Shown here one piece after another: positions 9,948 to 21,800 of a stretch of DNA of 64,000 nt. Positions within the stretch are counted from its first letter, which is position 1, and each line of letters opens with the position of its first letter. Made by a program: the position numbers and the translations under genes. Origin of the DNA: Rebecca billardiae RCC1528 (lineage: Eukaryota; Haptophyta). The notes beneath the pieces are model-generated. The model saw only the letters and a list, made by a program, of their open reading frames with translations. It had not been told where the DNA came from and searched no databases. The DNA is taken from positions 62,001 through 126,000 of the forward strand of contig OZ251231.1 in NCBI GenBank assembly GCA_965240325.2, read 5' to 3'.

Positions 9948-11772
9948 TCAGCGCGCGGCGCGGCGCGCGGCGCGGCGCGACGGCGCGGCGCGGCGCGGCG
10001 CGGCCGCCCGGAGTGGCGTGCGCGCGGCGCGGCGGAGCGCGCGCGCACCGGCCGAGCTCGGCGGGCACGCGTACGCGCTGCGCCGTCGCGAACACGCGGC
10101 GCGCCTCGCCGCGCGCGCCGTCGTCGCCCGCCGCGGTCTGCGCGTACTCGGCGTGGCCCTGCGAGGGCGAGGCGGCGCGCCGCGCCGCGCCGCGCCGCGC
10201 AGCGTTGAGGCGCCGCGCCGCGCAGCGTTGAGGCGCAGAGCCGGCGGCGGCGCGCGGCGCGCCGCGCGCGCAAGCCGTGCGCGCGCGCGTGGGCTGCGGG
10301 CGGCGCGGCGCGCGCACCCACGCGTACACGGCGCCGCCCGCGGTGAGCGCGACGCTGTGGTTCGCGCCGCACGCCACCGCCACGCAGCGCTCGCCCTCGC
10401 CCGCCTCCGCGCCCGCCTCCGCGCCCGCCTCCGCGCCCGCCTCCGCGCCCGCCTCCGCGCCCGCCTCGGCGCTGGGCTCGGCCACGCTCACCGCGCCCGG
10501 CCGCGGCCGGTCTGCGAGCGCGCCCGCGCCCAGCGCTCCGAACACGCCCAGGCCCCAGCTGTACACGCGGCCGTCGTCGGCGAGCGCGAGGGAGTGCTGC
10601 TGCCCGCACGCCACGTCCGCCACGCGCACGCCCGCCGCGACCAGCGTCTCCACGAGCCGCGGCGCCGGCACCGAGTGGCGGTCGCCTGCGGGGCGCGCGC
10701 GCCGATGCATGGGCGCGCGCGGGGGCGTGGGGCGGGGCAGCGCTCAGCGCGCGCGGCGCGTGCGAGGGCGGGGCCGACGGCCTGCGCGCGGTGCGAGCCG
10801 CGCGCGCCCCGCACCGTGCCCGCACTGGAAGCGGTCGTTCAGCCCGAACGTGTACAGCTGGCCTCCACACGCCACCACCGCGCCAAAGTTGTAGCCGCCG
10901 CACACGCGCAGCGCGCGCAGAGCGGGGCCGAACGGGCGGAGGCGCGCGGCGACGGCGCGGAGCTCGAGGTGCGCGGAGCCGGAGAGCGCCGCCTCGGTGG
11001 GCAGCGGCGGCGGCGGCGGCGCGCTCGAGCCCGCGGCCGAGCCACCCCCCCCGCCGCCGCCGCCGCCGCCGTCGCCGTCGCCGCCGCCGCCGCTCCCGAC
11101 AGCCACCGCCGACGCCGCCGACGCGCCCGCGCCGACGCCGGGAGCGGCGTGCGCGCGCGCCGCGGGCGGCGAGCCGCCGGCCTCGTCCTCCGCCGGCGCG
11201 CCCAGGTACTCGTTGAGCGAGTGCGCCACCATGCGCAGCGTGCGCTGCGAGGCGGTCGCGCTGCCAAACGCGCCGTTGCCCGCGTCGCCACGGAACGCGG
11301 CCGCGCCCTCGCCCGTCTCGGGCGCGCGCGGGCCGCCGCGGCGGGGCAGCGCGCGCGCCGCGGCGGCGCGGTAGTCGCCGGGCCGGTAGATCCCGCCCCA
11401 CGCGTACAGCTCGCCCGCCGCGCTGATCGCGAACGAGGCGTTCCAGCCGGCGCCGAGCGCGACGACGCGCTCGTGCGCGAGCGAGCCCACGAGGGCGGGC
11501 GCGGGGACGAGGTCGGCGTCCGGCGTGCCGGGGTCGGAGGGCTGGCCGCACTGGCGCTCGCGGTTCCGCCCGTACGCGTACACGTTGCCGAACGCGTCGA
11601 GCAGCAGCGTGTGGTGCTCGCCGCACGCGATCGCCTCAACGCAGCCGGCGATCGGCGCGCGCGCGCCCTCGGGCAGCGCGCGCGGCAGCCACACGCTTTC
11701 CGCGCCGTCGGCGCGCGCGGCGGCGGGGTCGGCGGAGCCGGCGAAGCGCGCGTCGCCCCACGCGGCGAGCAT
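8384..11772 (-). CDS. RCC1-repeat protein with two C-terminal BTB domains, five exons
   Basis: Exons: 11772-10815, 10685-10318, 10158-10049, 9911-9482, 9373-8384. The four introns (129, 159, 137 and 108 nt) all start GTGCG and end AG; phases are 1, 0, 2 and 0, and every join restores family sequence (QCGH-GDRH, YAW-GHAEYAQ, AELG-RVEG). The product is 951 residues. The N-terminal half is an RCC1-like propeller with repeated units: ACGEHHTLLL, ALGAGWNASFAIS, VYSWGLGVFGALG, VACGANHSVAL, VATFGWGTAGILG. Two BTB domains follow. The first begins near SELADAAFLVGEG and is split by intron 4. The second contains ADLRIVVSA, VPAHRALLGAGCAYFRTLL and a YAYAP end. RCC1-BTB proteins often act as ubiquitin-ligase adaptors or small-GTPase/chromatin scaffolds; which applies here is inference. 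An EAG-type hexapeptide-like tandem repeat (10396-10470) sits inside the propeller. An in-frame ATG upstream at 11820 is an alternative start. Confidence 0.85.
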
Positions 11773-13701
11773 CGGGCGCCGGCGGGGGGGGGCGCGAGCG
11801 CGGGGTGGACGGGCCTTCACGGGCCGGCGGCGGCGGCCGTGAATTCACGCCAAGCGGACCGGTCCACCGAGCGACCGAAAGCCCCGCTCTAAGAGTTCAC
11901 ACCGGAGTGAGTTGAAAGTGTGTCCGGCACTCCGCCCTTGGTCGGCCTGTGAAGAGCCGCCCTGTGAATGAAACGTCGACGACCTCACCGGTGAAGTCGA
12001 CAGCCAGCGCTCGAGCAACTAGAGGGACGGCGGAGACGCGCAGGGTCGCACTCGGGCAGGCGGCACCGGCGCATGGTCAGCATTACAGTTCGTCGAATAC
12101 GCCGGAGAAGGCCAAGCCACGTCGGTGACGCGCCACCCGGCCCGGGCGCGACACAGGCTCAGGAGCAAGGGCCGTCAGAGTCGTAGTCCAGTACGTGGGA
12201 CTGGACTACGGACCTGGCTCAGCCGGCGCCCCAGAGCCGTGCCCACTGCCTGAGTGCCTGCTGCGGCAGCTTGGCGTGAGGGCCCGTCGTACTACTAGTC
12301 TCAAAGTCTCGCAGAGTTGTCAGCTCCAGGCCAGTGGGCCGACTCGCCGTACCGAGTAGTAGGCTGGCCATCGCGCGTGGACGCAGACGACGTTGGGCTT
12401 TTGTTTGCGCCGCCCGGTCGACCGTCCGCAACGCTACTACGGACGACCCGAGCAGCTTTGCAGTCGGGCCGGGACTCGCGGCTGCGCGGCGTACGGCGCT
12501 GTGGCAGCCGACCTCGCTCTGCAGTGCGCTGACCCTCTTGCCACGGCCGATCATCCATGCAACGTGGCCATCGACATCGTCGTCTGCACCGTCGACCCCG
12601 GCGCCTCCCTCGCCATTCTCACCCTCGCCCGGGAAGCTTCGTCCCCGTGATGCATGCCGCCGTCCAGAGAGTTGCGCGCATGCTGTACTCCTGACCAGAG
12701 GTATGGAGCGCTCGTTGGAACTTGAGCCGGGGTGGAACATGACGTACCCCGCATTTCCCAGCGAAGTGCCCCATCTCGGCGGGGCTGGCACGCTCGGCAC
12801 ACGCTCCTGAGCGCTCGCTTCGCGGTGCGGCAGGCCTTGGGTAGACCAGGCAGACATGTCGCGACCGCATTACCGGGCCATGCGCGCACCACATCCGCGC
12901 TACGTGGCCTGCGCGCTGGACGACTGAGAGTCAATGCCGACCCACTGCATTCCACTGCCCCGCATGCCCCCGAGCCGCCTTCAGAGGGCGTCGACAAGCG
13001 TGGAGCGGGCGCGCGGGAGTTCGACCAACTCGTAGTGCCTTTACTTGCAAGCACCAGCGTGTCGCAAGCCGAACCTTGACCAGCCGTGGAACTTGAGCTG
13101 GTCGGCAGCAAAACACCGCCATGCCGAGGCTCCTACCCAGTCCGGGGGAGGAGATGTGAAAGCTCAAAGCTGGTATCACCGCTTGAGTATTTGAGCTACG
13201 CCAGCTTGCTAGCGAAGCGTTGTCAGGGGCTTCAAACGAATACGACTTGACCCCGTGTCGATCAGAACTGATGAGCTGAAAAGCGCGATGACGGATTGAC
13301 GGTATTATATTTTCAACCGATGAAACAAGTTGAAAGTAGTCTCGTCATCAACGAGGTCTTTTCGAAAGCGCATGGGAGCGTTTACGACCTTTCTGACGGA
13401 ACCTCGAAGCCTCGTGCAGATTCTCTTGACGAAGTTGTACCCACCGAATTTTACCCAGGCGGCCAGACACGGCGAATGATTCGATGATCACAGGGGCTTG
13501 ATTCAGTAGTGATTGAGAACTTTGCTTGTGCTCGGCGGAGTCCTGCCCGTACTAATGTTTGCAAATGTCCGAGACGTCAGACGACGCGCCCGCTGCTCCT
13601 GCGAATCATTCCGCGGGCAGGCAAAGATACGACCGGGGGGGGGGGGGGGGTCGCGGGCGCGTCAAGCTTGTGAGGAGCTTGTGGAGGCGCCCCTCTCCCC
13701 G
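11773..13701. other. Intergenic, 1.9 kb, no supported gene
   Basis: Base composition is mixed and no frame has gene-like codon use. Frames of 150-212 codons on the minus strand (12219-12857, 12551-13111) have Ser/Arg-rich shadow composition. A run of about 16 G residues (13634-13650) lies only 50 bp before the histidine-kinase start, which argues that the open frame extending upstream of that start is not translated. No tRNA or transposon ends were found. Confidence 0.35.
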
Positions 13702-16700
13702 ATGCACCGAGACAGTAACCGCGGCGCGCGCATCGCGCCGGCGGCGGGCGCGCCGCCCGGGGCGCCCGCGGCCGACGCCGCCGGGGCGGACGACTCGACC
13801 AGCCCGCGCGCGTCCACCGCCTCCTCCGGGGACGAGGCGCGGCTGCTCAACGTCGAGCCGCCGCGCCTCACGTGCTGGGGCACGTTTGAGGACGCGCGCG
13901 AGGAGCGCGCGTTCCGCGAGGACGCGCTGCGCGAGCGGTACATCCGCGTGTTCTGGCGGTTCGCCACCATCCTCCTCCCGATCAACCTCTTCGTCATCAC
14001 CATGGACCAGCTCTCCACCGGCGGCGTCGTGACGATCCTGACGCGGACGTCGCTCTCGATCTTCTCGTGCACGTGCGCGGCGCTGCTCGTCTTCGGCGCG
14101 GCGAAGCACGGCGGGCCGCGCTGGCGGCCGCCGCTGTGGGCGCTCGAGGCCTTTGGCACGTCGTGGATCGCCGCGCTCGCCGTGCTCAGCACGCTGCAGT
14201 ACCCCGCGCGCCTCGTGTACTTTGCGGACGAGCGCGACGCGCAGTTCCTGCTCGCGCGCTCGGACGAGTGCTCGTGGTCGCTGGGCTCGGTGCTGCTGCG
14301 CTCGCTCACGGTGCTCGTGCTCGCCGGGCTCTTCACGCCCACGCAGACCCCGCACTTCGCCTTCGTCGCCGTCTTCACCGCCGCCGTCAACATCTCGTTC
14401 GAGGTGCTCACGCCGATCGCGAGCACGCCGGGCGACGCGGTGCGCGAGGCCGTCTACTACTTTGTGAACCTCGGGCTGGTGCTGGGCGCGCACGTGCACC
14501 GCGTGCGGATCGAGCGCGCGGGGTTCCACTTCCGCCGCTCCGTCCTCGCCGGCTCGCGCGCGTGGCGCGAGCTCAAGGCGCAGGAGAACGAGCAGCGCGT
14601 GCGCGCGTCCGCGGCCGAGGCGGCCAAGGGCGCGCGCTCGCGGCTCGTGCGCGTCGTGATGCACGACCTGCGCAGCCCGCTGCTCGCGGTGTACCAGCTC
14701 GCGTTCAGCCTGCGCGAGCAGCCCCCCGCGACGACGCTCGCCGACGACGGCGTCACGCGCTCGCTCGAGGCCATGGCCAAGTGCGCCAACCTGATGCAGT
14801 CCATCGTCTCGGACATGCTCGACTTTGAGCGCATCGACAGCGGCCGGCTGCAGCTCGTCACCACCAACTTCAACCTGCGCACGCTGCTCGGCGACGCGCG
14901 CGACGCGTTCGCGCCGCTCGCGACGAGCTCGAGCGTGCGGCTCGAGTTCGAGCCGCTCCCGCCCGGCCTCGAGCACGCGTGCTTCGAGGGCGACGACCGC
15001 CGGCTGCTGCAGTGCCTCGGCAACCTGCTGTCCAACGCAACCAAGTTCACGCCGTCGGGCGGCACCATCTCCGTGCGCGCGTGGGGCGGGGAGGCGCTGC
15101 GCGGCGCGGGCGGGACGGACGGCGCCGGCGGCGCCGGCGGCGCTGACGGCGCGACCGCCACCGCCACCGCCGACGGCTCGGCCGACGACTCGGTCGCCAC
15201 CGCGTGCACGAGCGCGGCGCCGCCGCAGCCGCAGCCGCAGCCGCAGCCCCACTCGCGCGCGCCGCCCACGCACCTGCTGCGCAGCTCGACCGCCTCCTCG
15301 GCCGCCGGCCCCACGCCCGGGCTGCTGCGCCGCCGGATGTTCGGCGACGGCAGCGCCACGGAGCTCGTCCCGCCGGGCGGGCCGCCCGACGACGAGCCGC
15401 CGCGCCCGCTGCACGAGCTCTGCATCGCCGTGCGCGACTCTGGCGCCGGGCTCGAGCCGTCAGAACTGGCGGTGCTGCGGCGCGGCGACATCTTCAGTCA
15501 GGTGGGCAAGGGGCAGCTGCAGGGGAACGGCGGGACGGGGCTGGGGCTGAGCATCGTGCGGCACCTGCTCTGGATGCACTCGCACTCCGAGCTGGACATC
15601 GCGTCGGAGGGCCACGCGCGCGGCTCGGAGTTCACGCTGCGGCTGCGGCTGCCGCGCACAGCCGACATGCCGGCCGCCAAGCCCGCCGACGACGACGACG
15701 ACGCGCCGCCGCCGCCGCGCCGCCGCATGCCCACGCAGTTTGGCGGCGCGCTCGGCGCCGCCGTGCTCGCCGCCGCCGCCGGCGCCGCCGCGCCCGCCAA
15801 GCCCGAGCCGCCGGGCCGGCCGCCCGCCATCACGGCGCGGAAGGCCCGGTACCCGTCCGACGCGAGCACGGTGCACGCGCTGCCCGTGCCATCCGCGTCT
15901 GCGCTGCCGAGCCCGCACCGCGCGCCTGCCATGCTGCTGGAGCCCATCAGCGCGTCGGGCGACCTCGCCGACATGTCTGCGAGTCTCGGCGGCGGCAGCC
16001 GCCTGGCGTCGCCGGCGCTGGGCTCGCGGCTCGGGCCGGCCGCTGCCGCCGCGGAGCCCGCCGCCGCGCGCGCGCCGCTGCGCTGCCTCTACGTCGAGGT
16101 GCGCCGCTGGCCACCGCGGCCCGCCCTGTCGCGCGCGCGCGCACCTGCCGCGCCCTCGGCCCTCGGGCCTGGCGCCGCCCCGCTCGGTCGGGCGGCCGCC
16201 CTCTGCTCACCCCGCGCTCCGACCCGCTCGCGCGCCTGCGCCTCCGCCTCCGCCTCCCGCAGGACGACGAGGTGCTGCGCCTGATCACGGGCGCGCGCCT
16301 CTTCGGCAAGCTCGGCCTCGGCTTCGACGAGGCGGCCGACGGCGTGGCCGGCCTAGAGGCGATGCGCGCGTGCCCTGCAGCGCACACGTACGCGGCCGTG
16401 CTCATCGACAACCAGATGCCGCGCATGTCCGGCTCGGAGGCGGTGAAGCAGATGCGCGCGGACGGGTACCCGGGGCTCATCATCGGCATGACCGGTGCGC
16501 GCGCCCGCGGCGGCCGCGCGCGTGCGGGGGCGCGGGTGTGTGTGCCTCCCCCGCGCGCGCCGCCGGACGATCCCAACCACCCGCCGCGCCGCGCCGCGCC
16601 GCGCCGCGCCGCGCCGCGCCGCGCGCCGCAGGTGACCCGACCGGCTCGGCGGACCGGTCTGCGTTCGAGGAGAGCGGGCTCACGCTGTGCTGCGACAAGA

Positions 16701-16774
16701 CGCCCGAGGGCCTCGACCTGATCGAGATGGAGCTGCAGAAGCTGATCGACGAGGACAGGGCGGCGCACGCCTGA
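13702..16774 (+). CDS. Membrane hybrid histidine kinase with C-terminal receiver domain, three exons
   Basis: Exons: 13702-16098, 16263-16494, 16632-16774. Introns are 164 nt (phase 0) and 137 nt (phase 1), both starting GTGCGC. The 923-residue product senses a signal and relays phosphate from His to Asp. Six hydrophobic segments (about residues 90-270) form the membrane part. The H-box is VMHDLRSPLL with H321. The ATP-binding domain has the N-box LGNLLSNATKF, G1 DSGAGL, F-box DIFSQV and G2 GGTGLGLSIV, all intact. A Pro/Ala/Ser-rich insert splits the N and G1 boxes and a long linker follows the kinase. The receiver is complete only after splicing: LYVE|DDEV gives the acidic pair, IDNQMP gives acceptor D848, MTG gives the Thr, and CDKTPEG gives K899. 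No CHASE or PAS sensor was recognised. The start at 13702 (MHRDSNRG) avoids the upstream poly-G. Confidence 0.92.
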
Positions 16775-17096
16775 GCTGAGTGAGCACGCGGCCGGCGGCA
16801 GGCGGTGACCGGCTGGGCCGCCGTCCACCGCGCGGCCGCGGCCGCGCGGGGGGCGGCGGCGGCCGGCGTGGCGCGCGCGCTGCCAGCACTCCGCGGCATC
16901 ATGTGACGGCGCGCGGCTGTACGACTCCTGCTGCTGATGATGATTGCTCGTACTATACGCGATATGCGCCAGCTTCGTCTGACGCGGACCGTGTCGCGCG
17001 GTACAAGTCAGTGTAACTGCTGGTAACTGACGAACTGCGCTAACTAATCATCATACTGTCGTCGTCACTGTCGTCTTGTCGCTCGAATTATTCAGC
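16775..17096. other. Intergenic between two plus-strand genes
   Basis: The 322 bp hold the 3' UTR of the kinase gene and the promoter and leader of the oxygenase gene. The composition falls from GC-rich to AT-richer after about 16930. No further feature is visible. Confidence 0.4.
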
Positions 17097-18878
17097 ATGG
17101 CGCCGCCGGCGAGCAGCGCTCGCGCGACGATCGCGGCCGTGGCCGCGGCGCTCGCGCTGCTGCGGGGCGAGGAGGGCCTGCGCGAGTGGCGCGGCGCGGT
17201 GGAGGTCGCCGAGCTCCGCGCCGCCGAGCCGCCGTGGGGCGGCGCCGCGCGCTTCGGCGCGCTGCCCAAGCCGTCGTGGCGCGCGGACGACGAGGCGGCG
17301 TTTGGCGTGCTCGAGGCGCTCGCGCCACCGGCGGCCGTGGAGGCGGTGCGCGGCGCGATGGCGGCGGCGCGCTTCGACACGGGCGCGGACTCGGTCGACG
17401 GCCAGCCCACCTTCGAGCGCCACGCCCTGCTCGACGGCCGCCCCGTCGACCGCGCGCTGCACGCGGCGGCCATGCCGCTCGTCGACGGCCGCGTGACGCC
17501 GGCGGTGCGCGCGCTCTACGGCTGCGAGACGTGCGTGCCGTGCACGGTGTTCGCGCGGCGGTACCTGCGCGGCGAGCGGCGCGCGCTGCGCGAGCACTAC
17601 GACTCGTCCGCCTTCGTCACCGCCATCGTCGCGCTCGACAACGCGTCGGACGCGCGCGGCGGCGCCGCGGCGGCGGACGCGGCGGAGGAGCGGCCGCGCG
17701 CGCCCGGCGCGCCGCCACAGAGTCCGGACGGTCCGGACGGTCCGGACGGTCCGGACGGTCCGGAGGGGCTGTACGTGCGCGCGTCGCCGTCCGCGCGCGC
17801 GCGCGGCGTGCGGCTGCGCGCGGGCGACGTGCTCGTGCACCAGTACGACCTGCTGCACGGCGTGCGGCTGCAGCGCGCCCCCACCGAGCGACGCTCGCTC
17901 GCCGTGTGGTTCAAGCGCTCCGCCGCCGAGTGCGAGGCGGCCGCGTCGCCGTGGTACGCCGAGGCGGCGCGCGCGGACGGCACGGGGGACGCGACGGCGG
18001 AGTTCAACCGCGGGCAGCTCGCCGACGCGGCGGGCCGGCGCGACGACGCGCGCGCGCACTGGGCGCGCGCCGCGCTCGCCGGCCACGGGCTCGCCCAGCT
18101 CAACCTCGCGGGCGCGCTCGCAGCGGACGCCGGCGACGCCGGCTCTGCGCGCGGCGGCGGCGGCTCTGCGCGCGGCGGCGGCGGCGCGGCGGCGGCGGCG
18201 GGGGCGGGCGCGGCGGAGGAGGGCGCGCGGCGCGGCGCGCTCGCGCTGCTGCGCGAGGCGGCGGCGCGCGGGTACGCGGGGTACGAGCGCGGCGCGCCGC
18301 CGGGCGTGTGGGCGCCCGCCGCGGCCAACCTCGCGCGGCTGTGCGCCGCCGGCGCCGCGGCCGAGGCGGAGGCGGAGGGCGCGTGCGCGGACGCGCGCCG
18401 CTGGCTCGAGCGCGCCGCCGCCGCGGGCTTTGCCGACGCGCAGGCGCAGCTCGGCGCGGCGCGCGCGCGCGAGGCGGCGGCGGCGGCGGAGCGGGGCGAG
18501 CGCGAGGCGGCGGCGGGCGCCGACGCGGACGCGGACGCGTGGCTGCAGCGCGCCGCCGAGCAGGGCCACGCGCACGCGGCCAACGAGCTCGGCATGCGCG
18601 CGGCCGCGGCCGCGGCCGAGGCCGAGGCGGGCGGCGAGCGCGCGCGCGCCGCGCGCGACCGCGACGCCGCGCTCGGCTGGTTCGGCCGCGCCGCCGAGGC
18701 GGGCCACGCGGGCGCGCAGTACAACCTGGGCGCGACGCTCGTGCAGCACGGGCGCGGCGGCGCGAGGGCGGCGCAGCACGTGGACGAGGGCATGCGCTGG
18801 ATCCGCGCCGCCGCCGCGGGCGCAGACGCGCAGGTCGCCGCGGCCGCACGCGAGGCGCTGCGCATGCTCTGCTCGTGA
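17097..18878 (+). CDS. 2-oxoglutarate/Fe(II) oxygenase fused to Sel1-like repeats
   Basis: One uninterrupted frame of 593 residues; the start ATG at 17097 opens MAPPASSARA and a hydrophobic AAVAAALALL that could be a weak leader. Residues about 60-275 look like a prolyl-4-hydroxylase type 2OG-Fe(II) dioxygenase: the iron-binding H-x-D is H167-Y-D169 (REHYDSSAFVT), the distal His is probably H254 (HQYDLLHGV) and the 2OG-anchoring Arg is near R265 (RRSLAVWF). A collagen-like run of Asp-Gly-Pro triplets, encoded by a tandem GGTCCGGAC minisatellite at about 17728-17763, is inserted between these motifs. From about residue 300 to the end are Sel1-type helical repeats (AALAGHGLAQLNLAGAL, WLERAAAAGFADAQAQLG, WLQRAAEQGHAHAANELG, WFGRAAEAGHAGAQYNLG). 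The repeats suggest protein binding. The substrate is unknown; hydroxylation of a protein partner is inference. Confidence 0.78.
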   Translation: MAPPASSARATIAAVAAALALLRGEEGLREWRGAVEVAELRAAEPPWGGAARFGALPKPSWRADDEAAFGVLEALAPPAAVEAVRGAMAAARFDTGADSVDGQPTFERHALLDGRPVDRALHAAAMPLVDGRVTPAVRALYGCETCVPCTVFARRYLRGERRALREHYDSSAFVTAIVALDNASDARGGAAAADAAEERPRAPGAPPQSPDGPDGPDGPDGPEGLYVRASPSARARGVRLRAGDVLVHQYDLLHGVRLQRAPTERRSLAVWFKRSAAECEAAASPWYAEAARADGTGDATAEFNRGQLADAAGRRDDARAHWARAALAGHGLAQLNLAGALAADAGDAGSARGGGGSARGGGGAAAAAGAGAAEEGARRGALALLREAAARGYAGYERGAPPGVWAPAAANLARLCAAGAAAEAEAEGACADARRWLERAAAAGFADAQAQLGAARAREAAAAAERGEREAAAGADADADAWLQRAAEQGHAHAANELGMRAAAAAAEAEAGGERARAARDRDAALGWFGRAAEAGHAGAQYNLGATLVQHGRGGARAAQHVDEGMRWIRAAAAGADAQVAAAAREALRMLCS

Positions 18879-21800
18879 TGATGAGGACTGCCGCGTCGAG
18901 CGGCCGTAGTGCGTGCTGGCGTCGCTCTCGTAGAAGTAGGCATCGCTGCCTCAGCAGCTAGCACTCTAGCAGCAGCAGCAGCGCCGGCACCGGTGAATGT
19001 GATGAGCCGGCTGAGCCGCACGCGCCACGCGGCGGAGTCGGGCACGGGGCCCTGCACTCTGCAGCCCGGTGCCCACGGCATGATTCTCGTCCCGGACCCG
19101 GGCAGACCGACGCGCGAGCCGAGCTCGATGGCCGTGTTCACCACGTCGCCCGGGGAGAAGACCGAGCTGAGCTGAAGCGGCGGCCTCCAGCAGCCCCTGC
19201 TCGTCATGCAGCGTTTGGGCGAGCGCATTTCCCCGGCGCCACGGAGCCGCAGGGTGCCGCCCACAGCGCGCGGCGCGGCGCGCGCGCGCGGCGGACGGAA
19301 TCAGCGCGCGGTCCGCGCGCGCGTGGCGGCGGCCCACCTGCTGAGGCGCGGGAGCCCCCCCCCGCTTCTTGAAGCGGAGGCGGACCACTGCCTGCTTTGA
19401 CGGGTCGGGCGGAGATCGTCGCGATCGTCGTCTGCGACATGGGCGTGCACGTGCTCCGTGCGCGGTTCGGACTTCGGCCGTTCGGCGCTCCCGGCTTCTG
19501 CATGCGATGCGGGAGAAAATGATGCGATAACCGTAAAGAAGAAATGGTCCGCGGCCGTCCGTCCGGCCGTGCTGCGCAAACGATGTCCTCGCCAGCACTC
19601 AGCAGCGCTCCCTCTGTCCATCCAGCGCCGTGACCATCCCGCAAGGTTCCCTCACATTCCAGACGACGATCTCTGCTTCCAGCATAGGAGACAGTCGAGG
19701 TCGGAGGTGTGGCCCATGCGAGTGACGGAGTGACCAGCCCGCAGCCGGCGAGTCCTTGCGGTGACGTGTGCGGTGTGGCGCCACCTGTGCAGCACGACTT
19801 GGTTCCGGCATAGCTTCCCCCTGGCTGTGCTCGTGCTGGCTAACCTGACTGACGCGCATCAATCGGATGTGACGTCCGACACGATCCGCGGTAAACTATA
19901 CGAATCTTACGAACGCGTCCTGGTGCCGGCCAGGCGCCGCAGACGCAGTGCGAGCGAGCCAACAGCGCCGTGCACTGGCCGGTTGGCCCAAAAGTGGCCA
20001 TACGGCGAGACGTCACCAGGCACCTGTCGCACGAGTCGCATGTTAATTAACGTGGTGCGCTCCCTCCGCCCCCCCTGCCGATTCAGACTTGATGCCCGGC
20101 GCCACACCTGACACACACCAGCTCACTACCCCAAGGCCCAGATGTGAGAGGTTAAATGGAGTCTGGGCTGCCGGCCGGAGCCCATCAAGCAGACACGCCT
20201 GCGGCTGCTGCAGCCGCAACGTGCTGGCGATGAGACAGGGGACCAAGGCCACCCCATCCGCACCAAGCCATCCGCGATTGTGGTCATCCAGCCGCCCGAG
20301 GAGCCAGCCTCGCGCGAGTAGGCGGACGCCCGACCACCTGAGCGCGGCCGACCTGGCCGCAGCACATGCCACACAACGGTGGCGCAGCTGCCAAGGGCAA
20401 GGCAAAGCAGAAGGACGCGATCGTGCGGTCAGCGTCGCAGCGGGCATCCATCCAACCCACACGGGAGGCCCGCAGCCGCCTAGCAGCCCAGCCCAGCCCG
20501 TCACCGAGACAGTCACAGCACTGGCTCTCGTGCAGCATCCGCACCCTGCGAGCACGGAGAGTTCAGGACGCAACGCAGGGCGGCGCGCGCGCGGCAGACG
20601 AGCCGGGCCGTCACCGCCCGCCTCCACAAGCCGCCCCCGCGCGCGCGGCGCGCACCATCCGCCCCAGTGGTAACGCGCAGCGGCGCGCGCCGCGACCCTC
20701 GGGTCGAACCGGGACGCACTGCTCACGCCGTGGCGCACGGCGCGACGGGCGCGGCGCGGCGAGGTCGCATGTGCTTCCCCCGGGGGCCTGAGCGTACTGG
20801 CTGAGGCCCCCACGCGCGGCGGACTCCGTGCGCGCCCCGCCTGATGTGCGCGCGGCGCGCGCGCAGCGCGCGGCGGGCTTCCATGGGCCGGTGCCGTGCG
20901 TATTCGCTCGTCAGCACCGTGCTCGGTCTCGTCAAAGCGTTACCCGCATCGGCCCCCACCGCCACGCGGCCCCCTTTAGCGCGGTCCTCGACAGCGAGGC
21001 CAACCATCGACGCTTGGAAGCCTACGGCCGCGCCAAGCGACGGCGCCGAGCGGGCGCGCGCGCGCGGCACGAGAGGTAGACTCCCGTAGCGTGCCTCCAC
21101 ACCCCGCCCGCGCCAGCGCACCCGCTCCCGGCTCTCTTTCCGCTCCGCGGCGGCGCGCGGCACCCGAGCCGCACTGAACGCGTGCACGGCGCACGCCGTG
21201 GCGCGGCGCGACGGGCGCGGCGCGGCGCGCTCGGAGTGAACTCGCCCGGGGCTCCGAGCGTACGGGCCGACGCGCCCGCGCGCGGCGCGCTCCGCCCGCG
21301 CCCCGCCAAATGCGCGTGTTATCACGAGGCGCGGGTCGCCACCCTTACGCGCGGCGGCGCGGCCGTCGCGAGGGGTCCCCGCACTTGGCGGCGACGAGAA
21401 GCGTCCGGACTCTCCTTGATGTTGCACAAAGCCGCGGGGGCGGCACGGTTAAATCCGGGCGTGCCCCCCCCGCGGAAAAATCGGAAATCCGGAAATCCCG
21501 CCCAAGACCCAGCCGGAGCAGGGCAGGCTCAGCATGGCGCCTGCGCGGCAGCCGGGCGATACACATGAGATGTGCGTCCACGTTGTGAGGTCGCAGCGAG
21601 CTGTTGGCATGCCCGTGCCAGCATCTTGATGCGCCCCTTCGTGCATGGGTCGGGCTCCCCTCATCCGTGCCCGGTTCGGCTCGACGCCGAGCTCGCCTCG
21701 AACGCGTGCGCGCAGCCCGGCCGCCGGCGGCCGATTGGCGGGCCCGCGCCCGGGCGCGCGAGTCTGTGGCGTCTGCCCGCGCGCGCCGGGGCGGTGACGG

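Noticed and set aside
13513-13701. N-terminal extension of the histidine kinase upstream of 13702
   Set aside because: It would start at a non-ATG codon and translate a run of about 16 G residues; composition is not gene-like.
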